From JAPHSX01 sp041554195 (GTDB taxonomy: Bacteria; Pseudomonadota; Gammaproteobacteria; Thiohalomonadales; Thiohalomonadaceae): 64,000 nucleotides of DNA. The stretch is taken from positions 124,001-188,000 of the forward strand of contig JBFFMJ010000001.1 in the NCBI GenBank assembly GCA_041554195.1, written 5' to 3'. Under the pieces are notes generated by a model, which was given only the letters and a program-made list of their open reading frames with translations, had not been told where the DNA came from and did not search any database. Positions 10,565 through 18,610 of the stretch are shown in pieces. The translations under genes and the position numbers were made by a program. Within the stretch, counting starts at the first letter, position 1, and each line of letters begins with the position of its first letter.

Positions 10565-11467
10565 ATGGGCATGCCCGATAAAGCAGTAGAAAAGATGCTG
10601 GCAGAAATGAAGTGGGCAACCCGCCAGCGGCTGCAACACATTGAGATCATGGCGTTTTATTGTGGCTTAGTGACACGAAATGATGTCGCCCGCGCCTTCG
10701 GCATCTCCGACCCGGCCGCCACCAAGGACATCAGCCTCTACGGCCGCCTCGCCCCCGACAACCTCATCTACCGGCAGGCCCTGTTCGGCTATGTCCCCGG
10801 CCCCAAGTTCAAGGAGTGCGTCGCCGACCTCTCCCCCGAGGCGGTGTTACCAATGATCGCCCACAACCTTACCAGCATGAGCGGCCCCTATGGCGAGCAG
10901 CCGATCTTCGGTATTCCCGCCGAGTCCCTGCCCATCCCTGCGCGCCTGCCAGACAGGGAGATCACCGCCCAAGTGCTTCGCGCCGTGGCACAGAAGAAGA
11001 AGCTGCTGATCGGCTACCGTTCGCTGTCGGATCGCGACAGCGAGGCCCCGCGTCTCATCGAACCCCACTCGCTGTGCCACAACGGCCTGCGCTGGCACAT
11101 CCGTGCCTACAATGAGGAGACCTTCGACTTTCGTGACTTCGTGCTGTCGCGCATTGAGGTGGCGCAGATGGTCGATACCCCCGCGGAATCGACCGCTGAG
11201 TTTGATGAGGAGTGGATGGAAACGCTAACGCTGGAGCTGGCCCCCCACCCGAACCTGCCAGAACGGAAACAGCAGAATCTGTTAATGGACTACGGGGCTG
11301 AGGATGGGGTGATTGTGATCGAGATCCGCCGCGCCCTGCTCGGCTACCTGCTACAACAGCTAAGTGTGGATACCACGGCGGAGCACTCGCTCAACCCGCA
11401 TGCCTACCAGCTTGTTGTCGCCAATCGGGAAGAGGTGGAGCCATTTGCCGGATGGGCATTTAGCTAG
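10565..11467 (+). CDS. WYL-domain transcriptional regulator (BrxR/CapW-like architecture)
   Basis: A 300-aa protein with an N-terminal winged helix-turn-helix (about 17-70, including VTRNDVARAFGISDPAATKD), a central WYL domain (about 135-205) and a C-terminal WCX-type extension. The WYL core reads RWHIRAY (about 176-182) followed by FRDFVLSRIE. That is the variant seen in BrxR and CapW regulators, which control phage-defence loci and in some cases respond to nucleic-acid ligands. Here the gene stands alone, divergent from recA with no BREX, CBASS or other defence gene beside it. Its target could be its own promoter, recA, or both. The family call rests on motifs and domain order, the target on inference. 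Confidence 0.82.
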   Translation: MGMPDKAVEKMLAEMKWATRQRLQHIEIMAFYCGLVTRNDVARAFGISDPAATKDISLYGRLAPDNLIYRQALFGYVPGPKFKECVADLSPEAVLPMIAHNLTSMSGPYGEQPIFGIPAESLPIPARLPDREITAQVLRAVAQKKKLLIGYRSLSDRDSEAPRLIEPHSLCHNGLRWHIRAYNEETFDFRDFVLSRIEVAQMVDTPAESTAEFDEEWMETLTLELAPHPNLPERKQQNLLMDYGAEDGVIVIEIRRALLGYLLQQLSVDTTAEHSLNPHAYQLVVANREEVEPFAGWAFS

Positions 11468-11470
11468 CGA

Positions 11471-11998
11471 TCACGACGACCCAAGCAGCGGCCAACTTCG
11501 CAATACCCGATACTCCACCCCGCCGGGGGTGCTGGCTGACTCGACCAGCACAAACTCCCGTGCCTGCCACGACAATTCAGGGGCAGACTGCTCCGGTGCC
11601 CGCCTCGCCTTGCGCAGCAGGGTGAGGTGGGGATGGTAGGGACGGCTATCCGGTTGCAGACCACACTGCTCCATCACCCGATTTAATCCATTGATCAGAT
11701 CAATCATGGCTGGTGGGGTTTCATTACAGCCGAGCCACATCACCCGTGGGCGGGGCCAGTAGCCAAAGCGATTCAGGGTGAGCTCAAACGGAGGGATGAT
11801 GATGTCGCCCGCTGCCTGCTCCAGGCAGTCGCGGGTATCGGCATCGACCATGCCGAGGAAGTTAAGGGTAATGTGGAGGTTACCGGGCGGGTGTGGCCGT
11901 CCACCGCATTCGTGTTTGAGTTTTAGCAACGGGATGAGCGATTCCCGCATCTTGCCGCTGGGCCAGAGGGCAAAGAAGAGGCGTTGGCGCTCATTCAT
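11471..11998 (-). CDS. thpR: RNA 2',3'-cyclic phosphodiesterase (2H family)
   Basis: A 2H phosphoesterase that hydrolyses 2',3'-cyclic phosphate RNA ends, formerly called 2'-5' RNA ligase. The 175-aa protein has the two catalytic H-x-T-x motifs, HITL at 42-45 and HLTL at 124-127, in the expected near-duplicate halves, and the typical N terminus RLFFALWPS. It overlaps the end of pncC by 4 bp (ATGA), so the two are probably translated together. It converges with the WYL gene, only 3 bp apart. Confidence 0.92.
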   Translation of the reverse strand: MNERQRLFFALWPSGKMRESLIPLLKLKHECGGRPHPPGNLHITLNFLGMVDADTRDCLEQAAGDIIIPPFELTLNRFGYWPRPRVMWLGCNETPPAMIDLINGLNRVMEQCGLQPDSRPYHPHLTLLRKARRAPEQSAPELSWQAREFVLVESASTPGGVEYRVLRSWPLLGSS

Positions 11999-12492
11999 TG
12001 CAACTGCTGGAGCAGCCCCTGCAGGGCGTGCAACACCGCCTGGGCACGTACCGCCTCGCGGTCACCATCAAAGCGGCGGCGCTCGGTGACGGTCCCGCCG
12101 CCCTGCTGCGCCCAGCCGAAGCAGACGGTACCGACCGGCTTTTCTAGGGTGCCACCACCGGGGCCGGCAATGCCACTAATGGAAACAGCTATCTGTGCAC
12201 GGCTATTGGCAAGGGCACCGCTGGCCATTTCTGCCACCGTCTCCTCACTTACCGCACCGTGGGTCTGTAGCGTCTGTGCCAGAACACCCAGCATCTCCTG
12301 CTTGGACTCATTGGTGTAGGTGACAAAACCACGCTCAAACCACTTCGAGCTGCCAGACAGATCTGTACAGACCTTGGCCAGCCAACCGCCGGTACACGAC
12401 TCGGCAACCGTCAGCATCATCTCCCGGTCACCCAGCAGCTGCGCCAACTGTCCCACCTGTACCTTGATTACACTCTCCAGCCCACTACCCAT
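11995..12492 (-). CDS. pncC: nicotinamide-nucleotide amidohydrolase PncC (CinA C-terminal domain)
   Basis: Deamidates nicotinamide mononucleotide to nicotinate mononucleotide, recycling the NMN released by the NAD-dependent DNA ligase. The 165-aa protein is the stand-alone CinA C-terminal domain. It shows AESCTGG at 30-36 with catalytic Ser32, the YTNESK segment with Tyr59 and Lys64, and ISGIAGPGGGT near 118. The N-terminal molybdopterin-binding-like half of full CinA is absent, as in Escherichia coli YgaD. In many Gammaproteobacteria pncC is found near recA and mutS, as here. Confidence 0.94.
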   Translation of the reverse strand: MGSGLESVIKVQVGQLAQLLGDREMMLTVAESCTGGWLAKVCTDLSGSSKWFERGFVTYTNESKQEMLGVLAQTLQTHGAVSEETVAEMASGALANSRAQIAVSISGIAGPGGGTLEKPVGTVCFGWAQQGGGTVTERRRFDGDREAVRAQAVLHALQGLLQQLQ

Positions 12493-12619
12493 GATTTACT
12501 ATTCCATTGAGGATCTTTCTATTACTTGGATTTTGAACCTATCTAGAATTTACGCAAGCTGTTGGCCGGCCAGAGACGGCTACGCCATGTGGAAAAGCAG
12601 GGCTGCAACAGGAGGGCCA

Positions 12620-12934
12620 TCAGAGACCGGGCAACATCTCCAGAATCTTCAAGCCCAGCTGATAGCTACCAGCGACGCGCTCATCACAACGCACCACCTC
12701 AGCTTTGGCCTGTAGCGGTGGCACAATCGCCTGCTCCGGCGTCATCTCCACCATCACGATGGCCCCCACACTCACCGCATTGCTGCCGTTGAGTTGTAGT
12801 CCTGTTGCGCTGAGATCGGTGGCGATGGCATGACAGGTGGTGTCATCCCCCTCTAGCTTGAAGGTCGCCGGACACTCCACTCCCATGCGTTTAAAGTCCC
12901 GTCTCTCATCGCAGTCGCCTCTGTACAACATCAT
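12620..12934 (-). CDS. PilZ domain protein
   Basis: A 104-aa protein made almost entirely of one PilZ domain, the c-di-GMP receptor fold. The N-terminal ligand loop is ERRDFKR (10-16, the RxxxR motif) and the second motif DLSATG (40-45) matches the D/NxSxxG consensus. Both are intact, so ligand binding is likely. It is separated from pncC by about 130 bp of unremarkable sequence and is divergent from mutS, so the genomic context gives no output function. Confidence 0.85.
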   Translation of the reverse strand: MMLYRGDCDERRDFKRMGVECPATFKLEGDDTTCHAIATDLSATGLQLNGSNAVSVGAIVMVEMTPEQAIVPPLQAKAEVVRCDERVAGSYQLGLKILEMLPGL

Positions 12935-13074
12935 CTCTCGCTCTCCAATAAGCTATATCTCATTGTTATCAAACCCCGGACAGTGCCGCAAGCCCCTACC
13001 ATGTGAAAGTGAATGCTGCTCTCACCCGTTCACCATCTGGCCCGCCCCCCCTTTTTTCCGATACACTGCGCGGC

Positions 13075-15642
13075 ATGACAAAAGCGAGAAAAAAAGCAGA
13101 GAACCCCGGCGGACACACCCCGATGATGCAGCAGTTTCTGCGAATCAAGTCGGAGTTCCCACAGATGCTACTGTTCTACCGCATGGGGGACTTCTACGAG
13201 CTCTTTTACGACGATGCCAAACGCGCTGCCGAGTTGCTTGACATCACCCTCACCGCCCGCGGCTCCTCGGCAGGCGAGCCGATCCCGATGGCCGGGGTAC
13301 CCTATCATGCGGTCGAGGGCTATCTGGCGCGTTTGATCAAGATGGGGGAGTCGGTGGCGATCTGCGAGCAGATCGGCGATCCGGCCACCTCCAAGGGACC
13401 GGTGGAGCGCAAGGTGGTGCGCATCGTCACCCCCGGCACCGTCACCGACGATGCACTGCTGGAGGAGCGCCGCGATAACCTCATCTGCGCCATCGCCCAG
13501 AGCAAGGAGAGCTACGGCCTGGCGACCCTTGATATCACCTCGGGCCGTTTCAGCGTACAGCAGCTTGATAGCGCAGAGAGCCTGGCTGGCGAGCTGGAGC
13601 GCCTGCATCCGGTGGAGCTCATCGCCAGCGAGGAGATGTCCGCTGCGCCAAAGCGATCAGGCCTCACCCGTCTCGCCCCCTGGCACTTTGAGTACGACAG
13701 CGCCCACCGCCTGCTGTGCCAGCAGTTTGCTACGCGCGATTTGAACGGTTTTGGCTGCGAAGGGCTGCGCGAGGCGACCGCCGCCGCCGGTGCCCTGCTC
13801 CACTATGTGCAGGAGACCCAGCGCGGCACCCTGCCCCACCTGCACGGACTTACCCTGGAGCAGCACGACGAGGCGCTGCAACTCGATGCGGCGAGCCGCC
13901 GCAACCTGGAGCTGGAGACCAACCTCGGCGGCGACAACCGCCACACCCTGGCCGGGGTGATGGATCGTGCAGCCACCGCCATGGGCAGCCGACTCCTCAG
14001 GCGCTGGATCAACCGCCCGCTGCGCGACCAGCAGCAACTGCGGGGGCGCCAGCAGGCGATAGAGACCCTGCTTGAGCAGCGCCTGTTCGATGAGCTACGC
14101 GACTCGCTACGCGGCATTGGCGATATCGAACGCATCCTCACCCGCATTGCCCTGAAGTCGGCCCGCCCGCGCGACCTCACCCAGCTGCGCGAGGCGCTGC
14201 ACCGTCTGCCCGCGCTGCAACAACAACTGGACGGTCTCGACTCACCACAGCTGGTCGATGTCGCCCAGCGCATCGCCACCTATCCGGCCCTTGAGGAACT
14301 ACTCACCAGGGCGATCATCGACGAGCCGCCGATGCTCATTCGCGACGGCGAGGTGATCGCCGAGGGCTTTGATTCTGAACTGGATGAGTTGCGGGCGATC
14401 CGCGAAAACGCCGGGCAATTTCTTTTAGATCTGGAGCAGCGCGAGCGCGAGCAGACCGGCATCGCCACTCTCAAGGTGAGCTACAACCGAGTACACGGCT
14501 ACTACATCGAGGTGAGCCGCGCACAAAGTGAGAAGGTGCCGGTGGAGTATGTGCGCCGCCAGACCCTGAAGAACGCCGAACGCTTCATCACCCCGGAGCT
14601 CAAGGCCTTTGAGGATAAGGCCCTCTCCGCCGCCGAACGGGCGCTGTCTCGCGAAAAAGGGCTCTATGATGAGCTGCTGGTGACCCTGGGTGCCGAGCTG
14701 GCTCCGCTGCAACAGACTGCCTCCGCGCTGGCCGAGCTGGACGCCCTCAACAACCTGACCGAGCGTGCCGACAGCCTGCGTCTGGTACGCCCTGAGCTGA
14801 GCGAGCAACCCGGCCTCACTATTCGCGGCGGCCGCCACTCGGTGGTCGAGCAGGTGATGGAACAGCCCTTCATCCCCAACGATATCTGCTTTGATGATGA
14901 GCGGCGCATGCTAATCATTACCGGCCCCAACATGGGCGGCAAATCGACCTATATGCGCCAGACGGCGTTAATTGTACTGCTCGCCCACATCGGCAGTTTC
15001 GTCCCGGCGGAGTCGGCGACCATCGGCCCGGTGGACAGAATCTTCACCCGCATCGGTGCCTCGGATGATCTGGCCACCGGGCGCTCCACCTTCATGGTGG
15101 AGATGACCGAGACCGCCAACATCCTCAACAATGCCACCGGGCAGAGCCTGGTGCTGATGGATGAGATCGGACGCGGTACCTCCACCTTCGATGGCCTGTC
15201 ACTGGCCTGGGCCTGTGCCCGTCACCTGGCAACCAAACTGCACGCCTTCACCCTCTTTGCCACCCACTACTTCGAGCTGACCACCCTGCCAGAGACCCTG
15301 CCCCACTGCGCCAATGTCCATCTCGATGCGGTTGAGCACGGCGAGAGCATTATCTTCATGCATAGCGTGAAAGAAGGGCCTGCCAACCAGAGCTACGGTC
15401 TACAGGTGGCGCAGCTGGCCGGGGTGCCACGCGAGGTGGTGCAACAGGCCCGGCAGAAACTGCTGGAGCTGGAGCAGATTGGTGCCGAGCGTAGTGAGCA
15501 CTCACCAGAGGTCACGCAGATGCCGCTGTTTACCGCCCCCCCACCCCACCCGCTGCTGGATGCGGTGGAGTTGCTGGAACCGGATGAGTTGAGTCCACGC
15601 GAGGCGCTGCAGGCACTTTATAAACTCAAGGAATTGCTCTAA
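13075..15642 (+). CDS. mutS: DNA mismatch repair protein MutS
   Basis: Recognises base mismatches and small loops and recruits MutL. With the ATG at 13075 the protein is 855 aa, the normal length. The frame is open 24 codons further upstream, but those residues are not MutS-like. The mismatch-contacting motif FYRMGDFYELF, which contains the Phe-x-Glu wedge, lies near 36-46. Walker A GPNMGGKST lies near 614-622, followed by the ABC-ATPase segments DEIGRGTSTFDG and FATHYFEL, and by the C-terminal tetramerisation helices. It is followed after 42 bp by pyk. Confidence 0.98.
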   Translation: MTKARKKAENPGGHTPMMQQFLRIKSEFPQMLLFYRMGDFYELFYDDAKRAAELLDITLTARGSSAGEPIPMAGVPYHAVEGYLARLIKMGESVAICEQIGDPATSKGPVERKVVRIVTPGTVTDDALLEERRDNLICAIAQSKESYGLATLDITSGRFSVQQLDSAESLAGELERLHPVELIASEEMSAAPKRSGLTRLAPWHFEYDSAHRLLCQQFATRDLNGFGCEGLREATAAAGALLHYVQETQRGTLPHLHGLTLEQHDEALQLDAASRRNLELETNLGGDNRHTLAGVMDRAATAMGSRLLRRWINRPLRDQQQLRGRQQAIETLLEQRLFDELRDSLRGIGDIERILTRIALKSARPRDLTQLREALHRLPALQQQLDGLDSPQLVDVAQRIATYPALEELLTRAIIDEPPMLIRDGEVIAEGFDSELDELRAIRENAGQFLLDLEQREREQTGIATLKVSYNRVHGYYIEVSRAQSEKVPVEYVRRQTLKNAERFITPELKAFEDKALSAAERALSREKGLYDELLVTLGAELAPLQQTASALAELDALNNLTERADSLRLVRPELSEQPGLTIRGGRHSVVEQVMEQPFIPNDICFDDERRMLIITGPNMGGKSTYMRQTALIVLLAHIGSFVPAESATIGPVDRIFTRIGASDDLATGRSTFMVEMTETANILNNATGQSLVLMDEIGRGTSTFDGLSLAWACARHLATKLHAFTLFATHYFELTTLPETLPHCANVHLDAVEHGESIIFMHSVKEGPANQSYGLQVAQLAGVPREVVQQARQKLLELEQIGAERSEHSPEVTQMPLFTAPPPHPLLDAVELLEPDELSPREALQALYKLKELL

Positions 15643-15684
15643 CCACTGATGCCCTATACTTGGTGAAAACACCAAAGGAAGCCC

Positions 15685-17151
15685 ATGTCAGAGCCTAAAA
15701 TCGACCAGCCCGCCCCACTGCACTGGCGGCGTACCAAAATCATTGCCACCCTCGGCCCTGCCAGCGGCTCCGCTGCCGCCATTGAGAAACTGATCAAGGC
15801 CGGGGCCAACGTCTTCCGCCTCAACCTTTCTCACGGCGATCACGACAGCCACCGCCAGCTCTTCGAACGCGTTCGCCGCTGTGCGAAAAATTTAAAACAG
15901 CCGGTGGCGATCCTGATGGATCTCTGCGGGCCAAAGATCCGTGTCGGCAGCTTTGTCGACGGACAGATCGAACTGCTCGAGGACGAAACCGTCACCGTTA
16001 CCTGTCGTAACGTTAAAGGTGAGGCAGGCCTCATCCCCTCGCAATATCGCGGCCTCTATAAAGATATAAAAAAGGGCGAGCGTATATTCCTCGATGACGG
16101 CCATTTCGAGCTAATTGTCGAGGGCGTGGAGGAGAAAGAGATCCGTTGTCGCGTGCTCTTCGGCGGCACCCTGAAAGAGAACAAGGGGATGAACCTCCCC
16201 GACTCACAACTCAGTGTCGCCGCGACCACCGCCAAGGATCGCAAAGACGCCGCACTGGCCGTCGAGCTGGGGGCCGATTTTATTGCACTCAGCTTTGTCC
16301 GCCGTGCCAACGAGGTCACCGCACTGCAACGCCTCCTCACCAGGCTGGGTCGCGAGATCCCGGTCATCGCCAAAATCGAGAAACCCGAAGCAATTGAAAA
16401 CATCGAAGGGATCCTGCAACAGGCCTACGGCATCATGATCGCCCGTGGCGATCTGGGCATAGAACTGCCCGCCGAGCAGGTGCCGTTGATCCAGCGTGAT
16501 CTGATTCAGCTGGCACGTCACCACCACCGCCCGGTGATCGTCGCCACGCAGATGCTGGAGTCGATGATCAGCCACTCCCGCCCTACCCGTGCCGAGGTGG
16601 GTGATGTAGCCAACGCCGCATTACTCGGCACCGACGCGGTAATGCTCTCCGGTGAGACGGCCAGCGGTCGTCACCCGGTCAAGGCCGTCACCACCATGGA
16701 TCGCATCCTGCGCGAGATGGAGAACTACCAGTGGCAACACAACCACTTCGTCGAGCCGCAACAGCGACGCGATGAGTCGAAACTGCCACAACGTGAGGCA
16801 GTGGCCAGGGCCGCCACTTCACTGGCAGAAAACCTGAATCTACAGGGCATCATCATCCCTACCCGTAGCGGTATCACCGCACAGATCATTGCCGCGGCGC
16901 GACCTACTGCCCCCTGCATGGGGATCACGACAAACGAGGGCGTCAGCCGTCGCATCAACCTGCACTGGGGCATCGTACCGGTAACCACCACAGAGGAGGC
17001 GTGCAACAACTGGCGAGCATTGAGTGAGGATGTGGCGCGTTCTTATCACCTGCTACAAAGCGGCAACTCGGTGCTACTGGTTTCCGGTTTTAACGACGAC
17101 CCCACACTTAGCGAACCGGTGATGAAACTGATGCAGCTGGCGGGGACGTAG
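15685..17151 (+). CDS. pyk: pyruvate kinase
   Basis: Catalyses the last step of glycolysis, phosphoenolpyruvate plus ADP to pyruvate plus ATP. The 488-aa protein has the TKIIATLGPAS start, substrate and metal residues in the barrel (IEKPEAIENIEGI, IARGDLGIEL, LSGETASG) and a C-terminal regulatory domain. An AAGGAAG ribosome binding site precedes the ATG. It lies downstream of mutS and 3 bp before sixA, suggesting one transcript from pyk through the CHAD gene. I cannot assign it to the PykA or PykF allosteric type by eye. Confidence 0.95.
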   Translation: MSEPKIDQPAPLHWRRTKIIATLGPASGSAAAIEKLIKAGANVFRLNLSHGDHDSHRQLFERVRRCAKNLKQPVAILMDLCGPKIRVGSFVDGQIELLEDETVTVTCRNVKGEAGLIPSQYRGLYKDIKKGERIFLDDGHFELIVEGVEEKEIRCRVLFGGTLKENKGMNLPDSQLSVAATTAKDRKDAALAVELGADFIALSFVRRANEVTALQRLLTRLGREIPVIAKIEKPEAIENIEGILQQAYGIMIARGDLGIELPAEQVPLIQRDLIQLARHHHRPVIVATQMLESMISHSRPTRAEVGDVANAALLGTDAVMLSGETASGRHPVKAVTTMDRILREMENYQWQHNHFVEPQQRRDESKLPQREAVARAATSLAENLNLQGIIIPTRSGITAQIIAAARPTAPCMGITTNEGVSRRINLHWGIVPVTTTEEACNNWRALSEDVARSYHLLQSGNSVLLVSGFNDDPTLSEPVMKLMQLAGT

Positions 17152-17154
17152 GGG

Positions 17155-17667
17155 ATGCCGGAACTATTGGTGGTGCGTCACGCCATTGCCACGGATCGCC
17201 TGGCCAGTATGGAGCGGGGGCTGAGCGATGCCGAGCGTCCACTCACCGATGAGGGGCGGGTGAAAATGCAGCTGGCAGTACAGGGACTGCAGCGCATACA
17301 GAGCGGCATCGATGTCATCCTCACCAGCCCCCTGCTACGCGCACAGCAGACTGCCGCGATCCTTGAGGATTACTTTCCCCTTGCCTCTTCGACAAAACTC
17401 AAAACACTCGCGCCGCCGTACAACAGCGAGAAGCTGATACCTTCATTGAGCAACATACCGGGCAAGCGCATAGCGATCGTCGGCCACGAACCGGGATTAA
17501 GCATGCTGATCGCCTCACTCATCTGTGGCGCTGACGATGGTGCTATTGAATTGAAAAAGGGTGGGATGGCACAACTTCACTTTGCACAACAGATTGCGCC
17601 AGGGGAGGGGGCTCTGCAATGGCTACTAAGGCCAAAACAGCTACGCCTACTGGGCAACAACAACTAG
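17155..17667 (+). CDS. sixA: phosphohistidine phosphatase SixA
   Basis: Histidine-phosphatase-family enzyme that removes phosphate from phosphohistidine on phosphorelay or PTS proteins. The 170-aa protein carries the catalytic RHA motif at residues 8-10, the partner arginine in TSPLLRAQQTA (about 60-70), and the second catalytic histidine in VGHEP (about 107-111). It follows pyk by 3 bp and its last 49 bp overlap the CHAD gene in another frame. SixA next to a CHAD protein is a recurrent pairing in Proteobacteria. Confidence 0.93.
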   Translation: MPELLVVRHAIATDRLASMERGLSDAERPLTDEGRVKMQLAVQGLQRIQSGIDVILTSPLLRAQQTAAILEDYFPLASSTKLKTLAPPYNSEKLIPSLSNIPGKRIAIVGHEPGLSMLIASLICGADDGAIELKKGGMAQLHFAQQIAPGEGALQWLLRPKQLRLLGNNN

Positions 17668-18512
17668 CCCGGCTGGCGCCCGCAGAGGGGCTGCAGCATT
17701 TGCTGGCGCAACGACGTCAGCAGCTTTTTGATCACTACACCCTGTTTCTACAGCAGGGCGGCGAAGAGGCGCTACACGACTTTCGAGTCTCATTGCGTCG
17801 GCTTCGCAGCCTGCTGCGAAACTATCAGAAGTTTATTGAATGCGATGAGTTTCTGGTCGGGCGACTGCGCGAGTTACAGCGCCAGACTAACCTGGCCCGC
17901 GACCTGGAGATCTTCATCGCACAGCTAAACCGCTACTGCCCGGAACAGGCACAACTCATCTCCGCCCTGCAGCAACAGCTACAAGGCGCCTACCGGCAAT
18001 TGCAGCACGAGCTACCACCACAATGGGCGGCTCTGTTTCCATTAATAAGGTTTTCACTGTCACCCAGCACCGCGACAACCGCCTCCTCACTTGGCCACCT
18101 CACCGCCCACCTTGGCAAACGACAAATCAAACAGCTAAACAAGGGACTCCGCTCGTTACAGCAGCATTGGGATGAGTCGCTTCTACACCGTCTGCGTATT
18201 CGCGGTAAAAGGCTGCGCTACCTGCTTGAACCCCTTGCCGAGGAAGCCGGCTATTTGCAGACTGTGGAGGTGATGAAGGACTTTCAGGACACCCTGGGGG
18301 ATTATCGTGACCTGCAACTGCTGCTGCAGTATCTTAGCGAATCACGCGCTGAGAAGGAGGGCCTTACCGTGCAAACAAGGGAACTCCTCAAGTCGTTAGC
18401 ACCTCAGTGGCGACAGCAAACCGGGCAGGTCAAACGATACGCCAAGCGCGACAGACAAAAAGGGCTAATCAAGTCGCTGCGTTACGCCCTGCATCAGTTA
18501 GATAAGCACTAG
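17619..18512 (+). CDS. CHAD domain protein
   Basis: A 297-aa, all-helical protein with the conserved-histidine CHAD fold, known to bind polyphosphate. Histidine- and arginine-containing signature helices are visible (ALHDFRVSLRRLRSLLR near 48-64, LHRLRIRGKRLRYLLEPL near 191-208), as is the segment FQDTLGDYRDL (about 223-233). No CYTH triphosphatase domain is fused. The start inside sixA is supported by the natural N terminus MATKAKTATPTGQQQ and by the frame. An alternative internal start would remove the overlap but also several helices. Function is probably polyphosphate-granule association, as for the family. Confidence 0.88.
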   Translation: MATKAKTATPTGQQQLARLAPAEGLQHLLAQRRQQLFDHYTLFLQQGGEEALHDFRVSLRRLRSLLRNYQKFIECDEFLVGRLRELQRQTNLARDLEIFIAQLNRYCPEQAQLISALQQQLQGAYRQLQHELPPQWAALFPLIRFSLSPSTATTASSLGHLTAHLGKRQIKQLNKGLRSLQQHWDESLLHRLRIRGKRLRYLLEPLAEEAGYLQTVEVMKDFQDTLGDYRDLQLLLQYLSESRAEKEGLTVQTRELLKSLAPQWRQQTGQVKRYAKRDRQKGLIKSLRYALHQLDKH

Positions 18513-18610
18513 CTGGACAATCGTTATATTTTTCAGCTTCCCCCACGGTTCATTTCCCGACGCCAATCGGTTTTAATAGTCCAAACCCACTACCGCAGGA
18601 TCGCCAGCGC

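Noticed and set aside
10565..13000. A phage-defence island next to the WYL regulator
   Set aside because: WYL proteins of this kind often guard BREX or CBASS loci, but the neighbours are thpR, pncC, a PilZ gene and mutS, all core genes.
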